NCBI GenBank assembly: GCA_028278545.1
Contig: JANQED010000033.1
Location: 102,344 to 166,343, forward strand
From: Anaerolineales bacterium
GTDB taxonomy: Bacteria; Chloroflexota; Anaerolineae; Anaerolineales; UBA11858
Direction of reading: 5' to 3'
Length of the DNA stretch: 64,000 nt
The translations under genes were made by a program, and so were the position numbers. Positions 8,621-16,159 of this stretch are shown here, piece after piece. Each line of letters begins with the position of its first letter. The first letter of the stretch is position 1. The notes beneath the pieces were generated by a model. The model was not told the origin of the DNA and ran no database searches. It saw only the letters and a list, made by a program, of their open reading frames with translations.

Positions 8621-9934
8621 TCATTGTTCTGTGATAATGACCGTAATGATGTTATCTCCCGGGGGCAGCTCCCCACCCTGGGATGGATCGCGAGGCGTGA
8701 AATCTTGAACCACTTCCATGCCGCTGATCACTTCCCCAAAGATGGTGTAACCACCGTCGAGGTGAGTGGCGGGGCCGTAAGTGATGAAGAACTGGCTGCC
8801 ATTGGTGTCCAGGCCGGAATTAGCCATGGCGACCAAGCCCTCACGGTCGAAGGATAGATCTTCTGATGTTTCGTTCTTGAAGGCGTAACCTGGGCCGCCC
8901 AAGCCTGTTCCCGTGGGGTCCCCACCCTGGGCCATGAAGCCAGGCAGCACGCGGTGGAATGGTGCGCCGTCAAACCAGCCTTCTCGGGCTAAGAAGACGA
9001 AGCTGTTGACCGTTATGGGGGCCACATCGGGGAAGAGTTCGATGACAACGTCGCCCTTTTCAGTCTGAAGGGTGGCAGTGTACCCCTTGAGTGGGTCGAT
9101 GACCATTGGGGGACATTCGGTATATTGCTGCTCGGCGAATTCGGTCAGGCTGAGGATGGCGGTGATGCTGGCAGAATCCAGCGGGCCGTTGTAGGGGTTG
9201 TTGTTGAGCGCAAAGAAGGGCGTGCCGGGAAGCCCGATCCGCTGACCCTCTTCCCAGGTATTCTCTGCCAGGGCGACGATCTGCTCGCTGTTGAGATCAG
9301 CCTCGAATTGGGCTGCATCTATCTCCAATGCAGGGGCATTGTCGATCAGCCAACTCTGGAAGCCTTCTACGGAGAGGCCGGTCCAATTGGAGATGTTTTC
9401 GTAGAGGAAATTGTGCATCTCCCAGAATTTGCCTTGCAACCCGGCTGCTTCTGCGGCCTGGGTAGCCAGCAGCGCTTTATCATGAATGGAGGCCAGAGGG
9501 AAATGACGGTAGACCACGCGCACATCTTCGGGAAAATCGACTTTGAGTTGCGCCAACACGGGCGCAATTTGAGCGCAGTATGGTCATTGATAGTCGCCGT
9601 ACTCGACGATGGTCAGGGCGGCGGTTTCGGGGCCTAAAACCCAGTCGTCGTCGGTGACAGCGAAGATGTCCGCGTAGGGTGTTTCTGGGTCCATGGGCGC
9701 GCTGACCATGGTGCACTCACTGACGAATTTGGCCGGGGTGGGCTCTTCTTCGGCGGCGAGAGCGGGGGTCTCCGTGGGGGGAGGTTGGGTGGGGGGAGGT
9801 TGAGTATGGGTGGCTTCGGGAGTAGGGGGTGCTTCTTGTGCAGAAGTCTCCCCGGCCTGAGTCGGCGCCTCCCCGCCGCAGGCGGCCAATAAGAAGGCCA
9901 GTACCAACAAAGGGATTAGAAAACGTTTGTACAT
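8621..9934 (-). CDS. Probable selenoprotein: lipoprotein with DsbA-like thioredoxin domain (U-P-Y-C) fused to cyclophilin
   Basis: Read as two ORFs this is a lipoprotein fragment (9584-9934) and a headless thioredoxin/cyclophilin (8621-9559). They are in the same frame, separated only by a TGA at 9584-9586. With that TGA as selenocysteine (residue 117) the product is 437 residues: lipobox LLAACGG, a Pro/Thr-rich stalk, a DsbA-like domain beginning TIVEYGDYQ-U-PYC with the cis-Pro loop LPGTPFF near 235-240, and a cyclophilin-type prolyl isomerase from about 285 to the end (FHRVLPGFMAQGGD). The TGA replaces exactly the nucleophilic Cys of CPYC. A SECIS-like hairpin follows. It starts 9 bases after the HExxH gene. 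A Cys-to-stop mutation or sequencing error is the alternative. Confidence 0.8.
9548..9586 (-). promoter_or_regulatory. Putative bacterial SECIS element with recoded UGA
   Basis: On the minus strand the UGA (9584-9586) is followed after 16 bases by a perfect 7-bp stem, UUGCGCC with GGCGCAA (9561-9567 and 9548-9554), closing a 6-base loop CGUGUU (9555-9560). The loop starts 23 bases after UGA and has a G at its second position. Both features fit the general bacterial SECIS model (hairpin in the coding region just after UGA, G among the first two loop bases). Fold and spacing are read directly; function is inferred. Confidence 0.65.
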
Positions 9935-9943
9935 GAATCTCTC

Positions 9944-11242
9944 CTAAGGGGTTAGATTTTTCTCCACAGCCGCTTGCAACTGCTCGAAGGACCACATCCA
10001 AGAGATGCGGTTGACGAAAGCAGCCAGCGAGGGGCTTTCGGCGCGCAGGGCGCGTACAGCGGCACCAATAGGGTCTTCACTGACGCCTGCCGCGCCGCCG
10101 GGTTGGTCTGCGTAAGCGCCGTGAAAGGCAAAATAGGCCTGATTGAGCTTGCGGATACGGTAGCCGTTCTCAACGAAAAGTTGGCGGCGGGTCTCCATAT
10201 AGGCTTCGGCTTCTTCGATCTCCCCTTCGGCCAGCATCTGATCGACGTTGAGGCGGGTTTCGTGCATTTCAGCCCTGAAATCGAAGGCCGGGGGTTCGGG
10301 TTCGGGGGTGATCTCTTCACTGGGCTCCGCGATTGGCTGCGGCGGGGGCGGGACGAACTCTGGATAATAGCGCTCGATGAGTGCGGCGCCGATTTCTTTC
10401 CCGGCGATGTTGGCTGTCGTCTCGTTGATGGTGCGCAGCTCAGCGTTTTTCATGTAACTGGCTCCCAGAGGGCGTAGGGTGAGGAAGTTGTGGATCCATT
10501 CGTGGGCCACTACCTCAGCCAGCCAGTTGATGTTCGTGGTCTGGACAACCATGGTGGGATAGGTGCCCACGCCGCCGATATTTACGACCAATGAGGATAC
10601 GTTCAATGCCTGGTCAACCTGGGTTTCGAGGGTAGCGCGCTGGTCGGTGGGGTACTCGTGCTGGAGAGAGATGTTGGCATCTTGCTGGATCACGTCCCGA
10701 GGGGAGACGATCAGGGCCAGCGGCAGCGGCGTGATATGGTAAAGCACTGGCGGTATGGATTGCCCCCCAAAGGTCAGGTCTAGTTCTGCGGCGGTAGTCC
10801 TGAGCTGGTTCTGAAAGATCGATTCGGCCAGGGGAGCCAGGTGTCTGCGGTGCTTGTAAAGCCGGTCCAGTTCTTGGCGCAGCGGTTCTGAGGCCGCCTC
10901 AGGGTTGGCGATTTCTGGGTTGGTGTAATACTCGTCGAGGTAGCCTTCGTATTGGGAAATTTGCGCGACCAGATCGAGGTAGTCCAGCACAAGCAGGCTT
11001 TGATCATCTGGGGTCAGGTAATCGGCTGTTCCTATGCCGATCTGACCCAGTTTGTCCTGCAGGGCATCCAGAGTCCAGTTCACGTAGTCGAATTCGATCT
11101 GACGTGTGAAGGCGCGTACGCGCTCGACTTGATCTCCTGGCTCCAGGACGCTGCGCTGCAGGGAGAAAACGGCCATCAGGACGACAATTGTGGGGCGGAG
11201 AAAAGGCCTTATCAACGACCATAAACCGGGCATAACGGGCAT
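9944..11242 (-). CDS. Membrane-anchored HExxH putative metallopeptidase
   Basis: A 432-residue protein of no family I can name. An N-terminal hydrophobic segment (about 13-27) would anchor it with the rest outside. A zinc-peptidase motif is clear: His247-Glu248-Trp-Ile-His251 in VVAHEWIHNF, and an INETTANIAGKEIG helix about 23 residues later offers Glu274 as third ligand, the gluzincin pattern. A Pro/Glu-rich stretch (about 295-320) separates this from a helical C-terminal region. It is first in a two-gene operon with the probable selenoprotein (9-base gap), so the pair may act together on the outer face of the membrane. Starts at M1 or M4 are equally possible. Confidence 0.75.
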   Translation of the reverse strand: MPVMPGLWSLIRPFLRPTIVVLMAVFSLQRSVLEPGDQVERVRAFTRQIEFDYVNWTLDALQDKLGQIGIGTADYLTPDDQSLLVLDYLDLVAQISQYEGYLDEYYTNPEIANPEAASEPLRQELDRLYKHRRHLAPLAESIFQNQLRTTAAELDLTFGGQSIPPVLYHITPLPLALIVSPRDVIQQDANISLQHEYPTDQRATLETQVDQALNVSSLVVNIGGVGTYPTMVVQTTNINWLAEVVAHEWIHNFLTLRPLGASYMKNAELRTINETTANIAGKEIGAALIERYYPEFVPPPPQPIAEPSEEITPEPEPPAFDFRAEMHETRLNVDQMLAEGEIEEAEAYMETRRQLFVENGYRIRKLNQAYFAFHGAYADQPGGAAGVSEDPIGAAVRALRAESPSLAAFVNRISWMWSFEQLQAAVEKNLTP

Positions 11243-11290
11243 GATTGTATCACGGCGAGCTTAGAGGGGAATGAATGCAGTCAGATATCC

Positions 11291-11334
11291 TTGACATACG
11301 ATTAGATTATCAGTATTATTAAGTTAATAATACT
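11291..11334 (+). promoter_or_regulatory. padR promoter with 23-bp palindromic operator on the -10
   Basis: TTGACA (11291-11296), 17 bases, then TATTAT (11314-11319) is a near-consensus sigma-70 promoter. The -10 lies inside a perfect 11+1+11 palindrome, AGTATTATTAA-G-TTAATAATACT (11312-11334). Position and symmetry suit autorepression by the dimeric PadR protein encoded about 106 bases downstream. Confidence 0.8.
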
Positions 11335-11440
11335 TGTAGCTGGTCATATGTTTTGGAGCAAGATGATGCCTGCGTTGATCGCTTCATCATGAAGTCATAA
11401 TCAGTTTGGAGTTCACAGTTACAAGGAAGGGAGCAGTTTT

Positions 11441-11809
11441 ATGGATGAACAACCCCTCAACAAAAAATTTCAAAAAGAACTGCTTACCGGGATTTCATCC
11501 CTGGTATTGTTGAGCATCATGGGGCGCAGCGAAGAACCGATGTACGGTTATCAGATTACCAAGATGCTGGATGCCAGCAGCGGGGATGCGGCGATCATCA
11601 AGCAGGGAGCGCTTTATCCGGTGTTGAGATCCTTGGAGAAAAGCGGGCTGCTCTCAAGCTCTGTGGAGCCATCGATCTCTGGCCCCCCGCGCCGGTATTA
11701 CGTCATCACCGATTTGGGCAGTCAAACACTCGCAGAGTGGAAATTAATCTGGCAGGAAATGAGGACGTTTGCAGAAACGATTCTCCAAGGAGCTGAAGAT
11801 GAAAAATAG
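11441..11809 (+). CDS. PadR family transcriptional regulator
   Basis: A 122-residue winged-helix repressor. The PadR core reads ISSLVLLSIMGRSEEPMYGYQITKML, then KQGALYPVLRSLEKSGLLSS and PRRYYVITDLG for the wing. Only a short C-terminal dimerisation helix is present, so it is the small PadR class. GGAAGGGAG precedes the ATG. It overlaps the following HAAS/sensor gene by 11 bases, an arrangement often seen for PadR plus a DUF1700/HAAS membrane partner. The promoter upstream carries a long palindrome on its -10. Confidence 0.93.
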   Translation: MDEQPLNKKFQKELLTGISSLVLLSIMGRSEEPMYGYQITKMLDASSGDAAIIKQGALYPVLRSLEKSGLLSSSVEPSISGPPRRYYVITDLGSQTLAEWKLIWQEMRTFAETILQGAEDEK

Positions 11810-12692
11810 AGTCATAGAAGATTATCTGGCTGAATTGCGTAGCGAACTCTCAGGCCTGGATAGAGCCATCATGCGCGACGCGCTTGCCGATGCAGAGGAG
11901 CACCTCCGTACGGCGTTGGACAACGAGGCGGCTGCGCAGCCAGATGCGCCCGAGAATGATGTCGTTCGGTCCATTATCGATGAATATGGCACGCCAGCCG
12001 AGATAGCCGATGCCTATCGAGTGGTCGAAATCTATGCCAGCCCGGCCCTGGGCAGCGGAAGGCGCTCCACGAATGGCAATGCCCTGGCACGTTTTTTCGG
12101 CGTCTATGCCGACCCGCGAGCCTGGGGAGCACTGCTGTATATGCTGATCTCATTATTGACCGGGGTGGTCTATTTTACCTGGGCAGTCACGGGCATATCG
12201 CTGGCAATCCCTTTCGCTTTATTCATCTTTGGGCTGCCCTTTGTGGTGTTATTTGCCATATCGGTCAAAGGCATAGGGCTGTTGGAAGGCCGCATTGTGG
12301 AGGCCTTGTTGGGCGTGCGCATGCCTCGCCGGGCGGTCTTCTTTCCCAAAGACCTGTCCTGGCGGCAGCGTTTGCAGGCTCAGCTTACGGATAGAAATAC
12401 CTGGTTTGGGTTGTGCTACATGGCCTTGCAATTGGTTTGGGGGGTGATCTACTTCACATTATTCGTAACCCTGATATCGTTTTCGCTTTCCTTTATGGCT
12501 ATGCCTGTTGTCCAGATTGGCTTTGGCGAACCTGTCATCGACCTTGGTAACGCGCAATACTTTGTGCCAGATGCGGCTCTGCCGCTTGTGGTGCTCTTGG
12601 GTTTCGTGCTGCTCACGGGGACGCTTCATCTGGCGAAAGGCATTGGCAAGCTGCATGGGCGATATGCCAAGTTCGTGCTCGTTGGTGAGTAG
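11799..12692 (+). CDS. HAAS-domain membrane protein with sensor-type repeats
   Basis: A 297-residue protein. Residues 1-75 form the helical HAAS/DUF1700 domain (YLAELRSELSGLDRAIMRDA, then EEHLRTAL and a GTPAEIADAY motif) typical of partners of PadR regulators. The rest is membrane: two related blocks, each starting D-R/P-x-x-W followed by paired helices (about 100-170 and 195-290), recalling the Sensor domain found in front of some histidine kinases, but no kinase follows. AAGGAG sits 5 bases before the ATG at 11799, inside the end of padR. The role in signal sensing is inferred from the pairing. Confidence 0.82.
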   Translation: MKNRVIEDYLAELRSELSGLDRAIMRDALADAEEHLRTALDNEAAAQPDAPENDVVRSIIDEYGTPAEIADAYRVVEIYASPALGSGRRSTNGNALARFFGVYADPRAWGALLYMLISLLTGVVYFTWAVTGISLAIPFALFIFGLPFVVLFAISVKGIGLLEGRIVEALLGVRMPRRAVFFPKDLSWRQRLQAQLTDRNTWFGLCYMALQLVWGVIYFTLFVTLISFSLSFMAMPVVQIGFGEPVIDLGNAQYFVPDAALPLVVLLGFVLLTGTLHLAKGIGKLHGRYAKFVLVGE

Positions 12693-12725
12693 GTAGCAGC
12701 AGTCTGCAAAATGATTCATGTAGAC

Positions 12726-12750
12726 GTCCGATTTCGTGAAGAAATCGGAC
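12726..12750 (+). terminator. Hairpin after the PadR/HAAS operon
   Basis: GTCCGATTTC (12726-12735) pairs perfectly with GAAATCGGAC (12741-12750) over a GTGAA loop. No T-tract follows, so it may be a factor-dependent terminator or RNA 3'-end stabiliser. Confidence 0.5.
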
Positions 12751-12848
12751 ATCCAGGCTTTAAGGGGTGATAAAATGGTGTTGGCGAAACGGAACCTCGC
12801 GTTGGGAAGTGGGTTTATTCTGCTGAGAGATAACTACAAGGAGTCGCG

Positions 12849-14225
12849 ATGAGTTCAGCTGCAATAGATCAACCGGTTGTCAATGATCGACGTGAAATTT
12901 TTGGATGGGCCATGTACGATTGGGCCAACTCCGCCTTCAGCACCACCATCGGTACTGTTTTCCTGGGCCCATATCTGGCATCGCTGGCCGCGGGCGCGGC
13001 CTCGGCACATGCCGATGGCATGGCGCGCTTCTTTGGGATCCCTGTTGCGCCAGATTCCTTTTTCCCTTACGCGGTCTCTTTTTCCGTGGGCCTGCAGGTG
13101 CTCTTTTTGCCCGTTTTAGGCGCTATTGCCGATTATTCCCAACGCCGCAAGCAGTTGATGCAGCTTTTCGCCATCTCAGGCGCATTGGCGACGATTGGTT
13201 TGTTCTTGGTGACAGAACCATTGTGGTGGTTGGGCGGCGTTCTCTTTATCATCGCCAACCTTTGTTTTGGCGCGGCGGCGGTTTTCTATAACGCTTATCT
13301 GCCCGATATCGCCGATGAAGAACAGCGCGACCGGGTTTCGTCCTTTGGTTGGGCGATGGGGTATTTGGGCGGTGGCTTGTTGTTGCTCTTCAACCTGATC
13401 TTCTACCAATTTCACGAGAAGTTGGGCGTGCCTACAGGATTAGCCATCCGTATCAACCTGGCCTCGGCCGGTCTGTGGTGGTTGGGTTTTTCATTCATCA
13501 CCTGGGCGCGACTGCGGACCCGGCGTGCTTCGCGCCGGTTGCCCGAAGGGACCACTTATCTCAAAGTTGGCTTCAGGCAGCTGCTGCACACCATCAAGGA
13601 GATCAGGAACTTCCCCGAAACACTTAAATACCTGCTGGCCTATTTCCTCTATAATGATGGCATTCAAACTGTGATCGCTGTTTCAGCCACTTTCGCGGCT
13701 GCACCGCTGATCCGCGGCGGCCTGGAGCTCGATCAGGGCACGCTCACCATGGTCATTTTGATGATCCAGTTTGTGGCCTTTGGCGGCGCCCTCTTTTGGG
13801 GAAGATTGGCCGGGTGGGTCGGCGCGAAGCGCTCGATACTCATCAGCCTGGTTATTTGGGCCGGGGTGGTGACCTACGCTTACATCGGTCTGCGGGGCGA
13901 GTCGCGCGTGCTCGAATTCTGGATTCTAGGGGCCTTCATCGCCCTGGTAATGGGCGGCAGTCAGGCCATCAGCCGCAGCCTGTTCGCCCAGATGATCCCT
14001 TACGGTCAGGAGGCCGAGTATTACTCCTTCTACGAAGTCAGTGAGCGCGGCACCTCCTGGATTGGACCGTTGATCTTTGGCCTCGTGAATCAGGTTTTTG
14101 GAAGTTTGCGCCCGGCGATCCTCTCGTTGATCTTTTTCTTTGTGATGGGCTTGATACTGCTGCCCTTTGTGAATGTCGAAAAGGCCATCTCGGACGTCAA
14201 AGCCTATCAACCGGAACAACCTTAG
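12849..14225 (+). CDS. Atg22/UMF1-type MFS transporter
   Basis: A 458-residue, roughly 12-helix permease. The N-terminus EIFGWAMYDWANSAFSTTIGT is the hallmark of the Vps/Atg22-like UMF1 family, whose yeast member exports amino acids from the vacuole; bacterial substrates are unknown. The loop GAIADYSQRRK after helix 3 corresponds to MFS motif A. AAGGAGT precedes the ATG by 5-6 bases. It is alone between two hairpins. Family assignment is firm, substrate is not. Confidence 0.9.
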   Translation: MSSAAIDQPVVNDRREIFGWAMYDWANSAFSTTIGTVFLGPYLASLAAGAASAHADGMARFFGIPVAPDSFFPYAVSFSVGLQVLFLPVLGAIADYSQRRKQLMQLFAISGALATIGLFLVTEPLWWLGGVLFIIANLCFGAAAVFYNAYLPDIADEEQRDRVSSFGWAMGYLGGGLLLLFNLIFYQFHEKLGVPTGLAIRINLASAGLWWLGFSFITWARLRTRRASRRLPEGTTYLKVGFRQLLHTIKEIRNFPETLKYLLAYFLYNDGIQTVIAVSATFAAAPLIRGGLELDQGTLTMVILMIQFVAFGGALFWGRLAGWVGAKRSILISLVIWAGVVTYAYIGLRGESRVLEFWILGAFIALVMGGSQAISRSLFAQMIPYGQEAEYYSFYEVSERGTSWIGPLIFGLVNQVFGSLRPAILSLIFFFVMGLILLPFVNVEKAISDVKAYQPEQP

Positions 14226-14247
14226 CCCTTCCCGCCTTAATGTAGAG

Positions 14248-14287
14248 ATAACGCGACGCGCATGTATCGTGCGTCGCGTTATTTTGT
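14248..14287 (+). terminator. Rho-independent terminator after the MFS gene
   Basis: ATAACGCGACGC (14248-14259) pairs with GCGTCGCGTTAT (14271-14282), 12 bp with an 11-base loop, followed by TTTTG. It separates the transporter from menG. Confidence 0.85.
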
Positions 14288-14320
14288 GTGAGGGGGCACT
14301 CTATCCCCCTTTCTTCATGG

Positions 14321-14333
14321 TAGACTCTGCCTC
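14321..14333 (+). promoter_or_regulatory. -10 box placing transcription start at the menG ATG
   Basis: TAGACT (14321-14326) lies 7 bases before the ATG at 14334 and no Shine-Dalgarno sequence fits between. A start about 7 bases after the -10 would give a leaderless mRNA. No clear -35 is seen. Confidence 0.5.
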
Positions 14334-15038
14334 ATGACTGATCTGAGCGGTTCTGAAAGGGCCAGCTATGTCAGGGGCATGTTCACTCGCATCGCTCATC
14401 GCTATGATTTGATGAACCGGCTGATGACTGCCGGACAAGACGCGGTCTGGCGTCGTGAGGTGATCCGGCGCGCTGCCCTGCCCCCGGGGGGGAGCCTCCT
14501 GTTGGACCTCGGGTCCGGTACCGGTGATTTGGCCTTAGAAGCCCTCCGACAGCACCCCAAAGCGACCCCCATCGCCGCGGACTTCACCCTGGCGATGATG
14601 CAGGTTGGTCGCAAGCGCCAGAATGGCCGCTGGGTGCACTGGTCTTCTGCTGACGCTTTGAAGCTGCCCTATGCTGAAGGCACCTTTGATGCCGTGATTT
14701 CGGGCTTTTTGCTGCGCAATGTGATCGATCTTCAGGAAACGCTCGCCGAGCAGTACCGCGTGCTCAAACCCGGCGGCGTGATGGTTGCCCTCGACACTAC
14801 CCGCCCGCGCCAGAACCTGCTTTCACCTTTGATCCGCTTTCACATGCAAACCGTGATCCCGACCCTGGGGCGCTTGCTGACAGGTCAAGCCGATGCTTAT
14901 ACCTATTTGCCGGATTCATCAATCCATTTTCTACGTGCAGAGGAGTTGACTGCGCGCATGGCTGCGGTTGGTTTTCGCCAGGCAGATTTCCAGCGCAAGA
15001 TGTTTGGGGTCGTAGCGATTCATTGGGGGAGAAAGTGA
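14334..15038 (+). CDS. ubiE: Demethylmenaquinone/ubiquinone C-methyltransferase (MenG/UbiE)
   Basis: Methylates the quinone ring, the last step of menaquinone synthesis. The 234 residues carry the family signatures: MFTRIAHRYDLMNRLMTAG-D, SAM-binding LDLGSGTGDLALEAL, and DTTRPRQNLLSP with the surrounding loop. In a Gram-positive-like or chloroflexal lineage without ubiquinone the product is most likely menaquinone (menG). It seems leaderless (a -10 7 bases upstream). ubiX begins at its stop codon, so flavin and quinone prenyl chemistry are co-expressed. Confidence 0.93.
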   Translation: MTDLSGSERASYVRGMFTRIAHRYDLMNRLMTAGQDAVWRREVIRRAALPPGGSLLLDLGSGTGDLALEALRQHPKATPIAADFTLAMMQVGRKRQNGRWVHWSSADALKLPYAEGTFDAVISGFLLRNVIDLQETLAEQYRVLKPGGVMVALDTTRPRQNLLSPLIRFHMQTVIPTLGRLLTGQADAYTYLPDSSIHFLRAEELTARMAAVGFRQADFQRKMFGVVAIHWGRK

Positions 15039-15628
15039 AACGGCGACTGGGCGAGTCAACGAGTCAGCGGAGGCTGGTTGTGGGGATCAGCGGGGCCTCG
15101 GGGGCCATTCTTGGGGTCCGGCTGCTGGAAGTGCTGCGCACGATGGATTGTATTGAAACCCATGTAGTGATCTCTCCTGCTGCCCGAATGACCATCACCC
15201 AGGAAACTGATTGGAAGGTAGAGGATGTGCTGGCGCTCGCCGATGTGGTTTACAACCACGGAGATATCGGTTCATCGGTCGCCTCTGGTTCCTTTGACAC
15301 TTCTGGAATGGTGATTATCCCTTGCTCGATCAAGACTCTCTCCGAAGTCGCCAACGCATATTCCGAAAACCTGCTCTCCCGCGCCGCGGATGTGACCCTC
15401 AAAGAGGGCCGTCCGTTGGCCTTGGTGGTACGCGAGACCCCTCTGCACCGTGGTCATCTGCGTCTGATGGCTCAGGCTGCCGAGGCCGGTGCGGTGATCT
15501 TCCCGCCGGTACCAGCCTTCTACACGCGGCCAGAGTCAATCGCGGAGGTTGTCGATGATATAGTAGGGCGTGTATTGAATCGTATTGGAGTCAACAACGA
15601 ATTGTATGCGCGCTGGAGGGGCAAATGA
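15035..15628 (+). CDS. ubiX: Flavin prenyltransferase UbiX
   Basis: Makes prenylated FMN for UbiD-type decarboxylases. Residues GISGASGAILGVRLLE bind FMN phosphate; SGMVIIPCSIKTLSEVANAYS and VVRETPLHRGHLRLMAQAAEAG are family blocks around the FMN and prenyl-phosphate site. A GTG at 15035 with GGGGG 5 bases upstream overlaps the menG stop; the ATG at 15023 is an alternative with no ribosome site. The first 12 or so residues (KRRLGESTSQRR) are encoded by octamer repeats, not family sequence. No ubiD is in the window. Confidence 0.92.
   Translation: MKRRLGESTSQRRLVVGISGASGAILGVRLLEVLRTMDCIETHVVISPAARMTITQETDWKVEDVLALADVVYNHGDIGSSVASGSFDTSGMVIIPCSIKTLSEVANAYSENLLSRAADVTLKEGRPLALVVRETPLHRGHLRLMAQAAEAGAVIFPPVPAFYTRPESIAEVVDDIVGRVLNRIGVNNELYARWRGK
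15043..15066 (+). repeat. Octamer repeats at the ubiX 5' end
   Basis: Three 8-base units, GCGACTGG, GCGAGTCA, ACGAGTCA, encode the non-conserved N-terminal residues of UbiX. Short, so chance is possible; it matters because of the other arrays. Confidence 0.5.
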
Positions 15629-15676
15629 GCAAAAAGGCAAATCAGCAAGGGAGCAGATCAGCAAAAGAGCGAGCCA
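15621..15676 (+). repeat. Octamer array at the left edge of the S23 gene
   Basis: Seven 8-base units starting GC: GCAAATGA, GCAAAAAG, GCAAATCA, GCAAGGGA, GCAGATCA, GCAAAAGA, GCGAGCCA. They contain the ubiX stop, the S23 start and the first 17 S23 codons. The stretch GCAAATCAGCAAG (15637-15649) returns inverted at 16136-16148. Confidence 0.75.
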
Positions 15677-16107
15677 CAAAAAACGTGCATCTTCAAAATC
15701 AAGCTGTTTTGACGTTTGAAGAATGGAAGTTACAAGTAACAGAAACAATTCGTAGCGAGAATTTCTGGCAAATGATCGCTTATCAAAAGGCATTGTATTT
15801 GTATGAATTGATTTGGGCTGATACAGAGCAGTGGTTAAAAGATATCCGCGGGCGCGAATTGGCACGCCAAATTATCAGAAGTGCTGATTCTATTTGTTCA
15901 AATATTGAGGAAGGGTATGGGCGTGGTTTTGGCAAGGAAATGTTGTACTTTTATCGAATTGCCCTTGGCTCTGCTCGTGAAACGAAAGGCCATTACTATC
16001 GAGCTAAGGGGCTGCTGAGACGTGAAGCATTAGAACATCGACTAAAGCTGGCAGGGGAAGTGATTGCTCTTGTTCTTACTGAAATTAACCGCCAAAAGAA
16101 AAGGTAG
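15625..16107 (+). CDS. S23 / four-helix-bundle protein
   Basis: A 160-residue member of the family first seen as ORFs in 23S rRNA intervening sequences. The core from residue 45 is typical: FWQMIAYQKALYLYELIW, then RELARQIIRSADSICSNIEE with GYGRGFGKEMLYFYRIALGS and a final long helix. Family members make four-helix bundles, often pentamers, of unknown function. The ATG overlaps the ubiX stop (ATGA). The first 17 codons are octamer repeat sequence. The gene looks less GC-rich than its neighbours and is bordered by an inverted 13-bp repeat, suggesting an inserted unit between ubiX and a methyltransferase. I see no rRNA here. Confidence 0.88.
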   Translation: MSKKANQQGSRSAKERATKNVHLQNQAVLTFEEWKLQVTETIRSENFWQMIAYQKALYLYELIWADTEQWLKDIRGRELARQIIRSADSICSNIEEGYGRGFGKEMLYFYRIALGSARETKGHYYRAKGLLRREALEHRLKLAGEVIALVLTEINRQKKR

Positions 16108-16120
16108 TTGTGTGCTGCGA

Positions 16121-16156
16121 ATTTGCCATTTGCCACTTGCTGATTTGCTATTGGGC
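16121..16156 (+). repeat. Inverted heptamer/octamer array at the right edge of the S23 gene
   Basis: Units ATTTGCC, ATTTGCC, ACTTGCT, (G), ATTTGCT, ATTGGGC. CTTGCTGATTTGC (16136-16148) is the exact reverse complement of 15637-15649 on the other side of the S23 gene. Confidence 0.75.
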
Positions 16157-16159
16157 ATT

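Noticed and set aside
8621-9559. Treating the thioredoxin/cyclophilin part as a separate gene starting at 9559
   Set aside because: Its first codons lie inside the thioredoxin active-site helix and would omit the membrane anchor; the frame is continuous through one TGA.
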